From NCBI GenBank assembly GCA_900551525.1, contig URWD01000001.1:1-64000 (forward strand): 64,000 nucleotides of DNA. The letters are read 5' to 3'. Of the stretch, positions 22,953 through 33,348 are shown piece after piece; positions within the stretch are counted from its first letter, which is position 1; every line of letters starts with the position of its first letter. The notes under the pieces are model-generated. The model saw nothing but the letters and a program-made list of their open reading frames with translations. It was not told the DNA's origin and searched no databases. The translations under genes and the position numbers were made by a program. This stretch comes from an uncultured Mycoplasmatota bacterium. Lineage in GTDB: Bacteria; Bacillota_I; Bacilli_A; RF39; UBA660.

Positions 22953-25049
22953 ATGGAAGAAGAAATATTAGAAGAAATTAATAATAATGCTAATGAAATA
23001 GTTGAGATTGATGAAAATGAAGAAATAAGTAATACTCAATATGATATGGAGCAAGTAAATATGCCTAAAAGTAAAAAGGAAAAGAAACCAAGTAAATGGA
23101 GTAAACTTGATAAGAAAAAGAAGATAATTATAATAGTTAGTATTGTAATAGTTTTACTTGTTATAGTTGGAGTTATATTATACTTTTTAGTGTTTAAAAA
23201 AAATAATACGGTTGATAAACCTAAAGATCCTGTTGTAGTTATTGAAAAAGATAATTATAGATATGAAGATGGTAAACTTATATTTATTGATAAAGATAAA
23301 AATGAATTAGGTAGTTATAATTGTGAAAATAAAAGTGAAAACTTATGTTATGTAGCAAATTATAGTAATGAAGATAGCTTTGATTCATTTAAAAGAGTAT
23401 ATGAAAGTGGTTTACCTATTGATAATAGAACTGATATAATACTTAATAATTATGTATTTGTATATGATAATATGAAAAAAGAAAATGGGAATGTCGTATT
23501 ATATGATATAAGTAAAGAAAAAGTATTAGATACTTATAACTTAGTTAAAGAAGTTAAAGATAGTAAAATTATATATAAAAAAGATAATAAATATGGATTA
23601 ATTGAAATAAGTGATAATGAAGTAAAAGATGTTATTCAAAATTCTTATGAGTATATGGGTTATATTGAAGATACTGATGCTTTAGTAGTTTCTGTTAATA
23701 ATAATTATTCTTTAGTGGATTTTGAGGGTAAAGAATTATCTAAAAATGTTCCAGGTTCTATTAAAACATTTGATGGAAGTAGTATTAGTGTTAAAGTTGG
23801 AAGTAACTGTTATATCTATGGTTATGATGGAAAACTTAAGGTAGAAGATGGTTATGATTATATAAGATTTGTAGATAATTATGCTATTGCAGCCGATGGT
23901 AAGAAACTATATGTATATGATAAAGATGGAAGTCCAATGAATATGGATGGTGTTAGAATAAGTAGTAATAGTTATAATACGAAACTAATATTTAATGATA
24001 ATTTAAGACAAGTTGGTAAAGAAGAAGCATTTAATGCATCTGTTACTGGAAAAACAATGCGTATTGAATATGGTGATGAAGCTGCTAGAATTAATTTAAA
24101 TGAAGGTGCTTTTAATAAATCTTTAGAATATGTAAGTTATTTTGAAGGAAAATTGTATTTTTATAGTGATAGTGAAAAGACTGAACTAATTGGAAGTTAT
24201 GCTTGTAATTATGCTAATGGTGTTTCTGAAGGTGATGAAGCACTAGGTAACTGTTTTATTGCTAAAGAAAGTAATATATTTAAAAGCGGAGAAAAAATAG
24301 ATAATGGATATTTACCAATCTATAATAAACGTTTTGTCTTTATAGCAGATACTAAAGCTCCGAATGCAAATGATAATATTATTCTTTGGGATTTAAAAGA
24401 TAAGAAAAAGATTGCAACATATAAATCAGTTGATGTAGGTTTTCATGATATAACTAATAAAATAAATTACATTGATACTGCAGGTACTTTGGTTGTTTCT
24501 AAGAGTGCTGAAGATGATGCTTATGGTGTTATAAATATAGCACAAGCTTCTGTAAAAGGAATTATTCCATTTAGAATAAAAGATTCTGATGGTAGTGTAA
24601 GTGCTAAAAATATATCATTTAAATTAGTTGATGATCATTATGTAATTAAAAGAAGTGATGATACATACCATATTTATGATAATAAAGGTAATGAACTTGC
24701 TAAAAATGTAAATACTAAATATGAAATTGTTAAGTATAAGAATGGATATTTAATGGTTAAAAATAATGATAAATATTTGATATATGATAAAGATGGTAAA
24801 ATAGTAAGTGATGAATATAAAAATATTATTATGGAAAATAGATTTTATATAACTATTGATAAAGATAATGTTGTTGGTGTTTTTAAATATGATAGTAAAA
24901 ATGATTTAACTCGTACTCTTGGAGAAGTAATAAAACTTGATAGTGATGATTATGCTAAAGAGTTATCATATGTTGTTAAAGATAATATTTTAAAAATAAC
25001 TTATAGTCATGATGGAAGTACTACAAGTGTAGAAATAAATATTGGGTAG
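22953..25049 (+). CDS. Large membrane-anchored protein with duplicated WG-like beta-repeat units
   Basis: 698 residues. An acidic/Lys-rich cytosolic head (1-52), one transmembrane segment (about 53-77), then an extracytoplasmic beta-rich part. Two related units are visible: about 95-350 (FIDKDKNELGSYNCENKSE..CYVANY) and about 380-620 (YFYSDSEKTELIGSYACNY..CFIAKE), each starting with a GSY-C..C(Y/F)(V/I)A motif and continuing through D.Y.LY/YDKDG-type WG-like repeats. The downstream gene carries one such unit. Function unknown; probably a surface sensor or binding protein. GAAAGGAGAT precedes the ATG. Confidence 0.65.
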   Translation: MEEEILEEINNNANEIVEIDENEEISNTQYDMEQVNMPKSKKEKKPSKWSKLDKKKKIIIIVSIVIVLLVIVGVILYFLVFKKNNTVDKPKDPVVVIEKDNYRYEDGKLIFIDKDKNELGSYNCENKSENLCYVANYSNEDSFDSFKRVYESGLPIDNRTDIILNNYVFVYDNMKKENGNVVLYDISKEKVLDTYNLVKEVKDSKIIYKKDNKYGLIEISDNEVKDVIQNSYEYMGYIEDTDALVVSVNNNYSLVDFEGKELSKNVPGSIKTFDGSSISVKVGSNCYIYGYDGKLKVEDGYDYIRFVDNYAIAADGKKLYVYDKDGSPMNMDGVRISSNSYNTKLIFNDNLRQVGKEEAFNASVTGKTMRIEYGDEAARINLNEGAFNKSLEYVSYFEGKLYFYSDSEKTELIGSYACNYANGVSEGDEALGNCFIAKESNIFKSGEKIDNGYLPIYNKRFVFIADTKAPNANDNIILWDLKDKKKIATYKSVDVGFHDITNKINYIDTAGTLVVSKSAEDDAYGVINIAQASVKGIIPFRIKDSDGSVSAKNISFKLVDDHYVIKRSDDTYHIYDNKGNELAKNVNTKYEIVKYKNGYLMVKNNDKYLIYDKDGKIVSDEYKNIIMENRFYITIDKDNVVGVFKYDSKNDLTRTLGEVIKLDSDDYAKELSYVVKDNILKITYSHDGSTTSVEINIG

Positions 25050-25054
25050 ATAAT

Positions 25055-25966
25055 ATGAAGGATAAAAAGACATTAATAACAATAATTGTGCTTTTGGTAA
25101 TATTTTTACCTATTGGGCTAGTTGGTACTATTAAACATTTTAGTTTACCTAAACAATTAGATAATGGTATAGAAAATCCAGATAAAGAGTTTATACATAA
25201 TAATAAAGTTTATTTCTATATAGGAGATAAATTAATGAGTACTTATGAATGTAGTACTTGCTCTATAGCTGATACTGTAATTGATGATAGTAAATATCAT
25301 ACAAATTATTATAAAGGTGATGATTTAGTCTTATCTGGTGTTATAAATAACTTCTTTAGTGTATTTAAGAAAGATAATAATTATGTTTTATATAATGTAG
25401 TAAGTAAAGGTATTGTTGATCAGTATAAAGAAATTAAAAATTATAATACTGAAGCAACAAGTAGTTTTTTAATAAATCATAAAAGTAGTGGATGGGGAGT
25501 TTTATTCTTTGAAATTGGTAAAGTTGCTATTGCAAGTGAATATGATTATATTTCTTTACCATCACATTTAATTAATAAAAAGCTAGATACTTCTAAATTT
25601 ATTGCTATGAGAAGTAACTTGTGGTATATAATAAAAGATGATGGAACTTCAGTTCATAAAGCTTTAAGAAGTGAAATAGTAGATTTTAATGATAATTATT
25701 ATATAACATATGATAATGGATATCATATATATGATTATGAAGATGTAGAATATTTAAGTGCTTTACCTAAGACTAATGTATATGGTGTTGGAGATTATAT
25801 ATTTATAATTAATGATAAACAATTATTTATTTATAAGAATTTAAATGAAGCTATGGTTAAATTTATGACTCTTCCAGATTATAAAGATTTATATTTTTCA
25901 GTAGAAGAAAAGGGAATTGATATTATAATTGATGGAAATGTTGTAGAAACACTTGAACTTAGTTAA
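25055..25966 (+). CDS. Membrane-anchored protein related to one unit of the upstream gene
   Basis: 303 residues. An N-terminal anchor (about 6-25) and an extracytoplasmic beta-rich domain: FYIGDKLMSTYECSTCSIAD parallels the Cys-pair motif of the 698-residue protein, and YHIYDYEDVEYLSALPK parallels its repeat strands. It starts 5 bases after the upstream stop, so the two are one operon and most likely work together. Function unknown. Confidence 0.6.
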   Translation: MKDKKTLITIIVLLVIFLPIGLVGTIKHFSLPKQLDNGIENPDKEFIHNNKVYFYIGDKLMSTYECSTCSIADTVIDDSKYHTNYYKGDDLVLSGVINNFFSVFKKDNNYVLYNVVSKGIVDQYKEIKNYNTEATSSFLINHKSSGWGVLFFEIGKVAIASEYDYISLPSHLINKKLDTSKFIAMRSNLWYIIKDDGTSVHKALRSEIVDFNDNYYITYDNGYHIYDYEDVEYLSALPKTNVYGVGDYIFIINDKQLFIYKNLNEAMVKFMTLPDYKDLYFSVEEKGIDIIIDGNVVETLELS

Positions 25967-26019
25967 ATTATTTGTTAAAATAAGTTCGTATTTTGATGAT
26001 TTTTGAGGAGTAATATAAT

Positions 26020-26175
26020 TTATTTTGAAGAGAGTTAGTGGGTGGTGGAAACTAATAAAGATATTATATGAAGGTTGCAAAATGAAAAATAATGCAGAGA
26101 TGCTATAAAATCAATTAAGTTAAATAAAAGGATGGTACCGTCAAGAATTGACTCCTTGGTATCATTCTTTTTTTG
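26020..26175 (+). promoter_or_regulatory. T-box leader of valS
   Basis: The T-box AAAAGGATGGTACCG (26126-26140) is followed by a terminator with arms GATGGTACC and GGTATCATTC and a T run at 26168-26174. Upstream, AAGAGAGTTAGTGGGTGGTGGA and following bases resemble stem I, and GAAGGTTGC offers GTT as the Val specifier. The leader is longer than the one of tyrS. Uncharged tRNA-Val would turn on valS. Confidence 0.85.
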
Positions 26176-26195
26176 TATAGAAAGAAGGAAGTAAT

Positions 26196-28715
26196 ATGTT
26201 AGAAAAAAAGTATAATCATTTGGAAGTAGAAAATGGTAAATATGAAAAATGGGTTAAGAATGGTTATTTTGAAGAAAGAGAAGGAGGAAAGCCTTATGCT
26301 ATTGTTATTCCACCACCTAATGTAACTGGAAAATTACATTTAGGTCATGCTTGGGATACAACTCTTCAAGATATTATTATTCGTTTTAAGAAAATGCAAG
26401 GATTTAATGCTATTTGGATTCCTGGTATGGATCATGCTGGTATTGCAACTCAAGCTAAAGTTGATGCTAAGCTTAAAGAAATGGGTATTAAGCCTAGAGA
26501 ACTTGATAGGGATGAGTGGCTTCGTTATGCTTGGGATTGGAAAAATGAATATGCTGAAAATATTCATAAACAATGGGCTAAGTTAGGTCTTTCACTATGT
26601 TATTCAAAAGAAAGATTTACTCTAGATGAAGGATTAAATAGAGCTGTTAATCATGTATTTAAAACACTTTTTGATGAAGGATTAATATATCGTGGAGAAA
26701 GAATTATTAACTGGGATCCTGCTCAAATGACAGCACTTTCTAATGAAGAAGTTATTTATAAAGAAGTAAAAGGGGCTTTTTATCATATTAAATATTATTT
26801 AGAAAATAGTGATGAATATTTAGAAGTTGCCACAACTAGACCTGAAACATTATTTGGGGATACAGCAGTTGCAGTTAATCCAGATGATGAAAGATATAAA
26901 GACTTAATTGGTAAAAATGTTATTTTGCCAGTAGTTGGAAAGCTTATTCCAATTGTTGGTGATGAACATGCTGATCCTGAGTTTGGCACAGGTATTGTTA
27001 AGATTACTCCGGCTCACGATCCTAATGACTTTGAAGTTGGTAATAGACATAACTTAGAGAGAATTATTTGTATAAATCCTGATGGAACTATGAATGAAAA
27101 TGCAGGAAAGTTTGCTGGTCTTGATAGATTTGTTGCCCGTGAAAAGTTAGTGGAATATTTAAAAGAAAATGATTTACTTATAAGTGTTGAAGAAATAATG
27201 CATAATGTTGGACATAGTGAGAGAAGTGGAGTAATGGTTGAACCATATCTTTCTAAACAATGGTTTGTTAAAATGCGTCCTCTTGCTGATAGAGTATTAG
27301 AAAATCAAAAGAATAAAGATACTAAAGTAAATTTTGTACCAACTAGATATGAAAAAATTATGAATCACTGGATGGAAATAACTTATGACTGGTGTATTTC
27401 TCGTCAGCTTTGGTGGGGGCATAGAATTCCTGCTTGGTATAAAGGTGATGAAGTTTACGTTGGTGAAGTTGCCCCCGATGGTGATGGCTGGGTTCAAGAT
27501 AGTGATGTTTTAGATACATGGTTCTCAAGTGCTTTATGGCCATTTTCAACACTTGGCTGGCCAGAAGAAACTGAAGATTTTAAGAAATTTTATCCAAATA
27601 ACGTATTAGTTACAGGTTATGATATTATCCCATTCTGGGTTAATCGTATGACTTTCCAAGGTCTTCATTTTACTGGTCAAAGACCATTTAAAGATTGTTT
27701 AATTCATGGACTTATTCGTGATAAACAAGGAAGAAAAATGAGTAAATCTTTAGGCAATGGTGTAGATCCAATGGATGTTATAGATACTTATGGTGCAGAT
27801 GCCCTTAGATTTTTCTTGACTACATCTAGTGCTGCTGGAACTGATTTAAGATACGATGAAGAAAAAGTAAAAGCTAGTTGGAATTTTATTAATAAATTAT
27901 GGAATGCTTCACGTTTTGTTCTTATGAATATTGAAGATTTAAATGGTTTAAGTTTTGATAATTTAAAAATGGAAGATAAATGGATTTTAACAAGTTTAAA
28001 TAATACTATTAAAAGTGTAACTAAGAATATGGAACAATACGATTTTAATAACGTTGGAACAGAAATTTATAGCTTTGTATGGAATGATTTTTGTGATAAT
28101 TATATTGAGTTTGCTAAGTTTAGTTTGGATGATGTAACGACTAAATCTGTACTTTGTTATGTACTTACTTGCATACTTAAAATACTTCATCCATTTATGC
28201 CTTATGTTACTGATGAACTTTATAGTAATTTGCCAATGCATGAAGAAAATATAATTTTATCAGAGTATCCAAAATATAATGATGATGAAGTGTTCGATAA
28301 AGAATATGAAGAATTTACAAATATTATTGAATTTATCAAAGTATTTAGAAATGTAAAACTTGAAAATAAAATTGGTAAAGATTTTGGTATAAAGATAAAT
28401 AATCATGAAGATTATAGTTTAATAATGAAACTTCTTCGTATAAATTTAGATGAACATAATGAAATAAAAGGTACTAAGTATAGTGTTATTTATAAAAATT
28501 ATAATTTAGATATTTATTATGAAAAAGAAGTTACTGAAGAAGATATGATGCTTTTAAATAAACAAATTAGTGAACTTGAAAGCTCAATTGAAAGAAGAAA
28601 AAAACTTTTAAGTAATGGAAATTATGTTGCTAAAGCACCAAAAGAACTTGTTGAAAAAGAAAGACTTACATTAAAAGCTGAAGAAGAAAAATTAGCAAAA
28701 TTAAAAAATGAATAA
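26196..28715 (+). CDS. valS: Valyl-tRNA synthetase
   Basis: 839 residues. HIGH motif in [20 protein letters not shown] in [14 protein letters not shown], a CP1 editing domain with [15 protein letters not shown], an anticodon-binding domain and a C-terminal coiled coil (about 780-838, [20 protein letters not shown]). It charges tRNA-Val and is controlled by the T-box just upstream. AGAAGGAAG precedes the ATG. Slightly shorter than most bacterial ValS (about 880), with no missing core motif seen. Confidence 0.97.
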   Translation: MLEKKYNHLEVENGKYEKWVKNGYFEEREGGKPYAIVIPPPNVTGKLHLGHAWDTTLQDIIIRFKKMQGFNAIWIPGMDHAGIATQAKVDAKLKEMGIKPRELDRDEWLRYAWDWKNEYAENIHKQWAKLGLSLCYSKERFTLDEGLNRAVNHVFKTLFDEGLIYRGERIINWDPAQMTALSNEEVIYKEVKGAFYHIKYYLENSDEYLEVATTRPETLFGDTAVAVNPDDERYKDLIGKNVILPVVGKLIPIVGDEHADPEFGTGIVKITPAHDPNDFEVGNRHNLERIICINPDGTMNENAGKFAGLDRFVAREKLVEYLKENDLLISVEEIMHNVGHSERSGVMVEPYLSKQWFVKMRPLADRVLENQKNKDTKVNFVPTRYEKIMNHWMEITYDWCISRQLWWGHRIPAWYKGDEVYVGEVAPDGDGWVQDSDVLDTWFSSALWPFSTLGWPEETEDFKKFYPNNVLVTGYDIIPFWVNRMTFQGLHFTGQRPFKDCLIHGLIRDKQGRKMSKSLGNGVDPMDVIDTYGADALRFFLTTSSAAGTDLRYDEEKVKASWNFINKLWNASRFVLMNIEDLNGLSFDNLKMEDKWILTSLNNTIKSVTKNMEQYDFNNVGTEIYSFVWNDFCDNYIEFAKFSLDDVTTKSVLCYVLTCILKILHPFMPYVTDELYSNLPMHEENIILSEYPKYNDDEVFDKEYEEFTNIIEFIKVFRNVKLENKIGKDFGIKINNHEDYSLIMKLLRINLDEHNEIKGTKYSVIYKNYNLDIYYEKEVTEEDMMLLNKQISELESSIERRKKLLSNGNYVAKAPKELVEKERLTLKAEEEKLAKLKNE

Positions 28716-28722
28716 TGTAATT

Positions 28723-28753
28723 GGCTATTAGAGGTGTTCTAATAGTCTTTTTT
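28723..28753 (+). terminator. valS terminator
   Basis: GGCTATTAGA (28723-28732) pairs with TCTAATAGTC (28738-28747), then six T. The 150 bases after it are very AT-rich with nothing else visible until the next promoter. Confidence 0.85.
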
Positions 28754-28902
28754 GTTTGTATTTTGCACTAAATTAATAAAAAGATTTAAAAAAAGAAAAA
28801 AATTGCATGCTTTAGGAAGAAAATGAATGTATATCAAAATAATTGATTATATTTGCTTATTTAAAAAAGAAATGGAAAAAAAGAAAATATTCTTATTAAA
28901 AA

Positions 28903-28931
28903 TTTACAAAATAAAATAAATTTGTTACAAT
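28903..28931 (+). promoter_or_regulatory. Sigma-A type promoter of the acyltransferase operon
   Basis: TTTACA (28903-28908), a 17-base spacer and TACAAT (28926-28931). Confidence 0.7.
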
Positions 28932-28950
28932 ATTGTACGAGGAAAGATAT

Positions 28951-29523
28951 ATGAAAGATGCAATATTATATAAAATATTAAGACCTCTAATTACAGGGTT
29001 TTATAAATTGTTTTTTACACCAAAATTTATTGGTACTGAAAATATTCCTGCTAGTGGTAGTGTTGTTTTGGCAGGTAATCATACCAGTAATTTTGATGCA
29101 CCGCTACTTATAAGTGCTACAAAAAGAAATGTTCATTTCTTGGCTAAAAAAGAGTTATGGGATGGCCCCAAAAAAATTATTTTTGCTAATATGGGACTTA
29201 TTCCAGTAGATAGAAAAAATAAAGATGGAAATGCTTTGATTATGGCAGAAAGATATCTTAAAAATGAAAAATTAATTGGAATATTTCCTGAAGGTACAAC
29301 AGAAAAAACTGGTGAAATGCTTAAGTTTAAAAAAGGTACTGTTAAAATGGCGGTAGATACTGATAGCCCAATTGTTCCTTTTGTAATTACTGGCAAATAT
29401 AAATTATTTTCTAAAGATTTAACGATCAAGTTTTTAGAGCCAATTAAATGTAATGGTGATATAAAGGAAGAAACAGAGAGACTTATGAATATAATTAAAA
29501 AGGAAAGGGAGAATCTAAGATGA
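28951..29523 (+). CDS. 1-acyl-sn-glycerol-3-phosphate acyltransferase (PlsC-like)
   Basis: 190 residues from the ATG at 28951 (GAGGAAAG upstream; the TTG frame from 28933 is not needed). NHTSNFDAP is the NHxxxxD catalytic motif and FPEGTTEKTG the substrate-binding motif of PlsC. It moves an acyl chain to lysophosphatidic acid at the membrane. It heads a three-gene overlapping operon with an acyl-CoA ligase and a second PlsC-like enzyme. Confidence 0.9.
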   Translation: MKDAILYKILRPLITGFYKLFFTPKFIGTENIPASGSVVLAGNHTSNFDAPLLISATKRNVHFLAKKELWDGPKKIIFANMGLIPVDRKNKDGNALIMAERYLKNEKLIGIFPEGTTEKTGEMLKFKKGTVKMAVDTDSPIVPFVITGKYKLFSKDLTIKFLEPIKCNGDIKEETERLMNIIKKERENLR

Positions 29524-31253
29524 ATTTATTTGCATTTTTAAGAAGAAGAAAACCTATACCTGAACCATGGGCTAAATATTATACGAAAGAAGAATTAAAT
29601 ATAAAAATACCTGATATAAGTATGTATGATCAAGTAAAAAAAAGTAGTTATTTGTACCCAAATTATATAGCTTATGAATATATGGGGCGGAAATGTAATT
29701 ATCAAAATTTTATTAAAGAAATAAATGCTTATGCCAAAGTTTTTACGAAAGCTGGAGTTAAGCATGGGGATATTGTTACAATAATGCTTCCAAATATGCC
29801 AAATGTTTTAGTTAGTTTGTATGCATTAAATAAAATCGGTGCTATTGCTAATATGGTACATCCTTTATCTAGTGAAGAAGAAATATTATTTAGTCTGACA
29901 TCTACCAAAAGTAAACATTTAATAATGCTAAATACTTTTTATACAAAGATTGAAAATATTATAGATAAAACAGATGTAAAAGAAGTTATTTTTGCTAGTG
30001 CATCTGATTATATGCCTTTTTTTCTTAAAGTTGGTTACAATTTAAGTCAAATTGGTAAATATAAAAAACATCCAAAAAGGGATAAATATTTAAGTTGGAA
30101 AGGTTTTTATAAAAAATATTATAGTACTGAATATATAAAATTTCCTAAGTTTGGAAAGGATACACCCGCAGTTATAATTCATAGTGGTGGTACTAGTGGA
30201 ACACCCAAAAATGTTGTTATTCAGAATAGAGCATTTATTCTTGGAGCACTTCAAGAAAAAATATCAATGAAAAATTTGCATGCTGGAGATTGTTGTCTTG
30301 CTATTATGCCTAATTTTCATGGCTTTGGTTTAAGTGTTTTGATGCATACACCACTTGCACTTGGCTGTTATACAATTTTAATTCCTCAATTTGATGCTAA
30401 AAAGTTTGATATTATGTTTCATAAGAAAAATCCATCATGTGTTTTGGGAGTGCCAACATTATTTGAAGCTTTAATGAGTAATAATAATGTTAAGAATTTG
30501 GATTTATCAAATTTGAAGTATATTGTTTCTGGCGGAGACATTCTACCTAAATCTTTGGAAAATAAAATGAATGAATATTTAAAAGAACATAATTCACCAG
30601 GAAAAATTACTCAAGGATATGGACTATCTGAGGCTCTGGCAGCTGTTTGTCTTGCTTGTGATGATGTAAATAAATCTGGTTCAGTTGGCATACCACTTGC
30701 AGGAAATCAAGTTAAGATTATTGATCCAGCAACTAGAGAAACTTTAAAATATGGAAAAGTCGGGGAAATATGTGTTCATTCAAAAGCTTTTATGCAAGGT
30801 TATTTAAATGATGAAAGTGAAACGAATACTGCACTTCAAGTACATAAAGATGGACATGTTTGGCTTCATACTGGTGATTTAGGTTATATGGATGAAGATG
30901 GTTTTGTTTTTTATAAAGGAAGACTTAAAAGAATGATTGTTTCAAGTGGATATAACGTGTATCCATCACATGTTGAAGAAGTTATTGAATCACATCCTGC
31001 AGTGTTGCAATGTACTGTTGTTGGGGTTCCTCATCCTTATAAACAAGAAGTGCCAAAAGCTTTTATAGTTCTAAAAGAAGGTTATATTGCTATGTTTGTT
31101 AAAGATGATATTAAAGCATATTGCAAGAAAAAATTATCTAAGTATATGATACCAGCTGAATTTGTTTTTAGAAAAAGGCTTCCTAAAACAAAACTTGGTA
31201 AAGTAGATTTTAAGAGTTTACAAAAAGATACTCGAGGTGATTACGATGAATAA
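29520..31253 (+). CDS. AMP-dependent acyl-CoA/acyl-ACP synthetase (ligase)
   Basis: 577 residues. Adenylating-enzyme motifs: IIHSGGTSGTPKNVVIQ (phosphate loop), QGYGLSEALA, LHTGDLGYMDEDGFVFYKGR and the C-terminal KTKLGKVD Lys region. It activates a carboxylic acid, probably a fatty acid, as acyl-AMP and then passes it to CoA or ACP. ATG overlaps the stop of the upstream acyltransferase (ATGA), so acyl supply and transfer are coupled. Chain length cannot be told. Confidence 0.9.
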   Translation: MNLFAFLRRRKPIPEPWAKYYTKEELNIKIPDISMYDQVKKSSYLYPNYIAYEYMGRKCNYQNFIKEINAYAKVFTKAGVKHGDIVTIMLPNMPNVLVSLYALNKIGAIANMVHPLSSEEEILFSLTSTKSKHLIMLNTFYTKIENIIDKTDVKEVIFASASDYMPFFLKVGYNLSQIGKYKKHPKRDKYLSWKGFYKKYYSTEYIKFPKFGKDTPAVIIHSGGTSGTPKNVVIQNRAFILGALQEKISMKNLHAGDCCLAIMPNFHGFGLSVLMHTPLALGCYTILIPQFDAKKFDIMFHKKNPSCVLGVPTLFEALMSNNNVKNLDLSNLKYIVSGGDILPKSLENKMNEYLKEHNSPGKITQGYGLSEALAAVCLACDDVNKSGSVGIPLAGNQVKIIDPATRETLKYGKVGEICVHSKAFMQGYLNDESETNTALQVHKDGHVWLHTGDLGYMDEDGFVFYKGRLKRMIVSSGYNVYPSHVEEVIESHPAVLQCTVVGVPHPYKQEVPKAFIVLKEGYIAMFVKDDIKAYCKKKLSKYMIPAEFVFRKRLPKTKLGKVDFKSLQKDTRGDYDE

Positions 31254-31836
31254 AATGCCTATTTTATATAGAATTGGAAGATTTATACTTGGACCATTTT
31301 TTAAATGGTATTATAATCCCACAATAATTGGAAAAGAAAATATACCAAAAGAAGGTGCTATATTAATAGTAGGTAATCATAAGCATTTATATGATCAATG
31401 TTTATCAATTATTTCTACCAAAAGATTTATTAAATATATGGCAAAAAGGGAATATTTTGATAATAGAAAGACAAGATGGTTCTTTAAAGCAGTTGGATGT
31501 ATTTCTGTAGATCGAAGTGTTCATGATGGTAAAGCAAAAGGAGAAGCAATTGAAACTCTTAAAAATGGAGGAGCTATTGGTCTTTTTCCTGAAGGCACTA
31601 GAAATAAAACTCAAGAGTTTTTACTTCCTTTCAAATTTGGTGCTGTTTCGATGGCCAAAAAAACTGATGCTTATTTAGTGCCATTTGGGATTACTGGTGA
31701 TTACATTTTTAGAAGTAAAAATTTAGTAATTAAATATGGTAAGCCTTTTAAAGTAACGGATATGGAACTTGAAGAAGCTAATAATTTGCTATATGAAACA
31801 GTAAAAAAATTAATGGAAGATACATTGGAAAAGTAG
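31246..31836 (+). CDS. Second PlsC-like acyltransferase
   Basis: 196 residues from the ATG at 31246, with GAGGTGAT upstream; it overlaps the ligase stop by 8 bases. GNHKHLYDQC carries NHxxxxD, and FPEGTRNKTQEF carries the second motif. It is clearly related to the upstream PlsC but divergent. Two acyltransferases around one ligase suggest a pathway that acylates both glycerol positions or a special lipid. Confidence 0.88.
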   Translation: MNKMPILYRIGRFILGPFFKWYYNPTIIGKENIPKEGAILIVGNHKHLYDQCLSIISTKRFIKYMAKREYFDNRKTRWFFKAVGCISVDRSVHDGKAKGEAIETLKNGGAIGLFPEGTRNKTQEFLLPFKFGAVSMAKKTDAYLVPFGITGDYIFRSKNLVIKYGKPFKVTDMELEEANNLLYETVKKLMEDTLEK

Positions 31837-31855
31837 AATATATTCTGCTTTTTTT
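31833..31855 (+). terminator. Terminator of the acyltransferase operon
   Basis: GTAGAA (31833-31838), loop TATA, TTCTGC (31843-31848), then a T run; it overlaps the stop codon. Confidence 0.7.
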
Positions 31856-31906
31856 CTTGTATTTGAAAGTTTATTATTATATAATTATTTTGAAAGTGAG
31901 GTTTTT

Positions 31907-32839
31907 ATGAAAAATATAACAATTTTAGGTGGTGGAGTATTAGGTAGTCAAATTGCATTTCAAACATGCTACTGTGGATATAATGTCACAATTTATTTGA
32001 GAAGTAAAGAAAGTGTTAAAAGATGTAAGAAAAAACTTGAAGATGTAAAGAAATCTTATATTGATGCTATAAATATGATGAAAAAAGATAAAGATATCAA
32101 TACTTGGTCTTTAGGTATAGCAGATTTTGATAAATTTAATGCTAGTAAATCTTTAAAAATCGTTGAAGAAGTTCTAAATAAAATCAATTTTGAAATTGAT
32201 TTAGAAAAATCTGTTTGTGATGCTGATTTAGTAATTGAGTCTATGAGTGAAGATTTTGAAGCTAAAAAAGAAATTTATCAAAGAATAGCATCACTTCTTC
32301 CAGAAAAAACAATACTAGTTACTAATTCATCAACGATGCTTCCAAGTAAACTTGCAAAGTTTACGAAAAGAGAGGATAAGTTTTTAGCACTTCATTTTGC
32401 TAATTCAATATGGAAAAATAATATTGTTGAAGTAATGATGCATAAAGGTACTAATGAAAAATATTTTGAAGAAGTAATAGATTTTGCTAAAAGTATTAGG
32501 ATGGTACCACTTCCACTTCGAAAAGAAAAATCGGGATATTTACTTAATTCAATGCTAATTCCACTTTTGTTTTCTGGTCTTGATTTACTTGTAAATGGCA
32601 TAAGTGATGTAGAAAGTATTGATACAGCTTGGAAAAGAGGAACTGGATCACCAAAAGGACCATTTGAAATACTTGATACAGTTGGACTTAAAACAGCGTA
32701 TGATATTGTATTAATGTATGTTAAAATTCCTAAATTTCTAGCACCGTATAACTTTAAAGGTATGGAAAAGTTACTTAAAAATTATATTGATGAAGGAAAG
32801 CTCGGTAAGTCTAGCGGGGAAGGATTTTATAAATATTAA
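31907..32839 (+). CDS. 3-hydroxyacyl-CoA dehydrogenase
   Basis: 310 residues. N-terminal NAD-binding Rossmann motif ILGGGVLGSQIA; the catalytic HFANSIWKNNIVEVM region corresponds to the usual HFFNP..LVEV; the C-terminal domain has KSGYLLNSMLIPLL and RGTGSPKGPFEILDTVG. It interconverts 3-hydroxyacyl-CoA and 3-ketoacyl-CoA. Next to the acyl-CoA ligase, it hints at acyl-CoA metabolism, but thiolase, crotonase and acyl-CoA dehydrogenase genes are not in the window. The MGMT gene starts inside its stop codon. Confidence 0.9.
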   Translation: MKNITILGGGVLGSQIAFQTCYCGYNVTIYLRSKESVKRCKKKLEDVKKSYIDAINMMKKDKDINTWSLGIADFDKFNASKSLKIVEEVLNKINFEIDLEKSVCDADLVIESMSEDFEAKKEIYQRIASLLPEKTILVTNSSTMLPSKLAKFTKREDKFLALHFANSIWKNNIVEVMMHKGTNEKYFEEVIDFAKSIRMVPLPLRKEKSGYLLNSMLIPLLFSGLDLLVNGISDVESIDTAWKRGTGSPKGPFEILDTVGLKTAYDIVLMYVKIPKFLAPYNFKGMEKLLKNYIDEGKLGKSSGEGFYKY

Positions 32840-33348
32840 TGTATATATGGTTTTATGAAACCCCATCTGGTTTTGATAATATGGTTATGACATCAGACGG
32901 AAAATACTTAACAGCTTTAGTATTTCAAAATTCTAATGATATAGAAAAAATAGAAAAAAATGCAAAAGAAGAATGTTTAGATATCTTTAAAGAAACAAGT
33001 AATTGGTTAGATTTATATTTTGAAGGCAAAATACCTGATTTTATACCTTCATATAAATTAGAAAATTTGAGTAGATTTACTTTAGAAGTAATAGAGTATA
33101 TAAAGAAAATTCCATATGGCAAAGTAATAAGTTATGGTGATATAGCAAAATGTATTGCTAAAAAGAAAAATATAAAAAGAATGTCTGCTCAAGCTGTTGG
33201 CGGTGCAGTGGGTAGAAATCCAATTTGCATTATAATTCCTTGTCATAGGGTTATGGGTGCAAATAATAAAATTACTGGTTATGGTGGTGGCATAAACAAT
33301 AAAATTAAATTACTAGAAAAGGAAGGTTATTATGAATACAAGAAATAG
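32839..33348 (+). CDS. ogt: Methylated-DNA-protein cysteine methyltransferase
   Basis: 169 residues. The active site IIPCHRVMG with Cys135 and the preceding YGDIAKCI and AVGGAVGRNP helix-turn-helix region identify MGMT. It removes O6-methyl from guanine in a suicide reaction. ATG overlaps the stop of the dehydrogenase gene (TAATG), and the flavodoxin gene starts 17 bases before its stop, so these three genes form one transcript. Confidence 0.93.
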   Translation: MYIWFYETPSGFDNMVMTSDGKYLTALVFQNSNDIEKIEKNAKEECLDIFKETSNWLDLYFEGKIPDFIPSYKLENLSRFTLEVIEYIKKIPYGKVISYGDIAKCIAKKKNIKRMSAQAVGGAVGRNPICIIIPCHRVMGANNKITGYGGGINNKIKLLEKEGYYEYKK

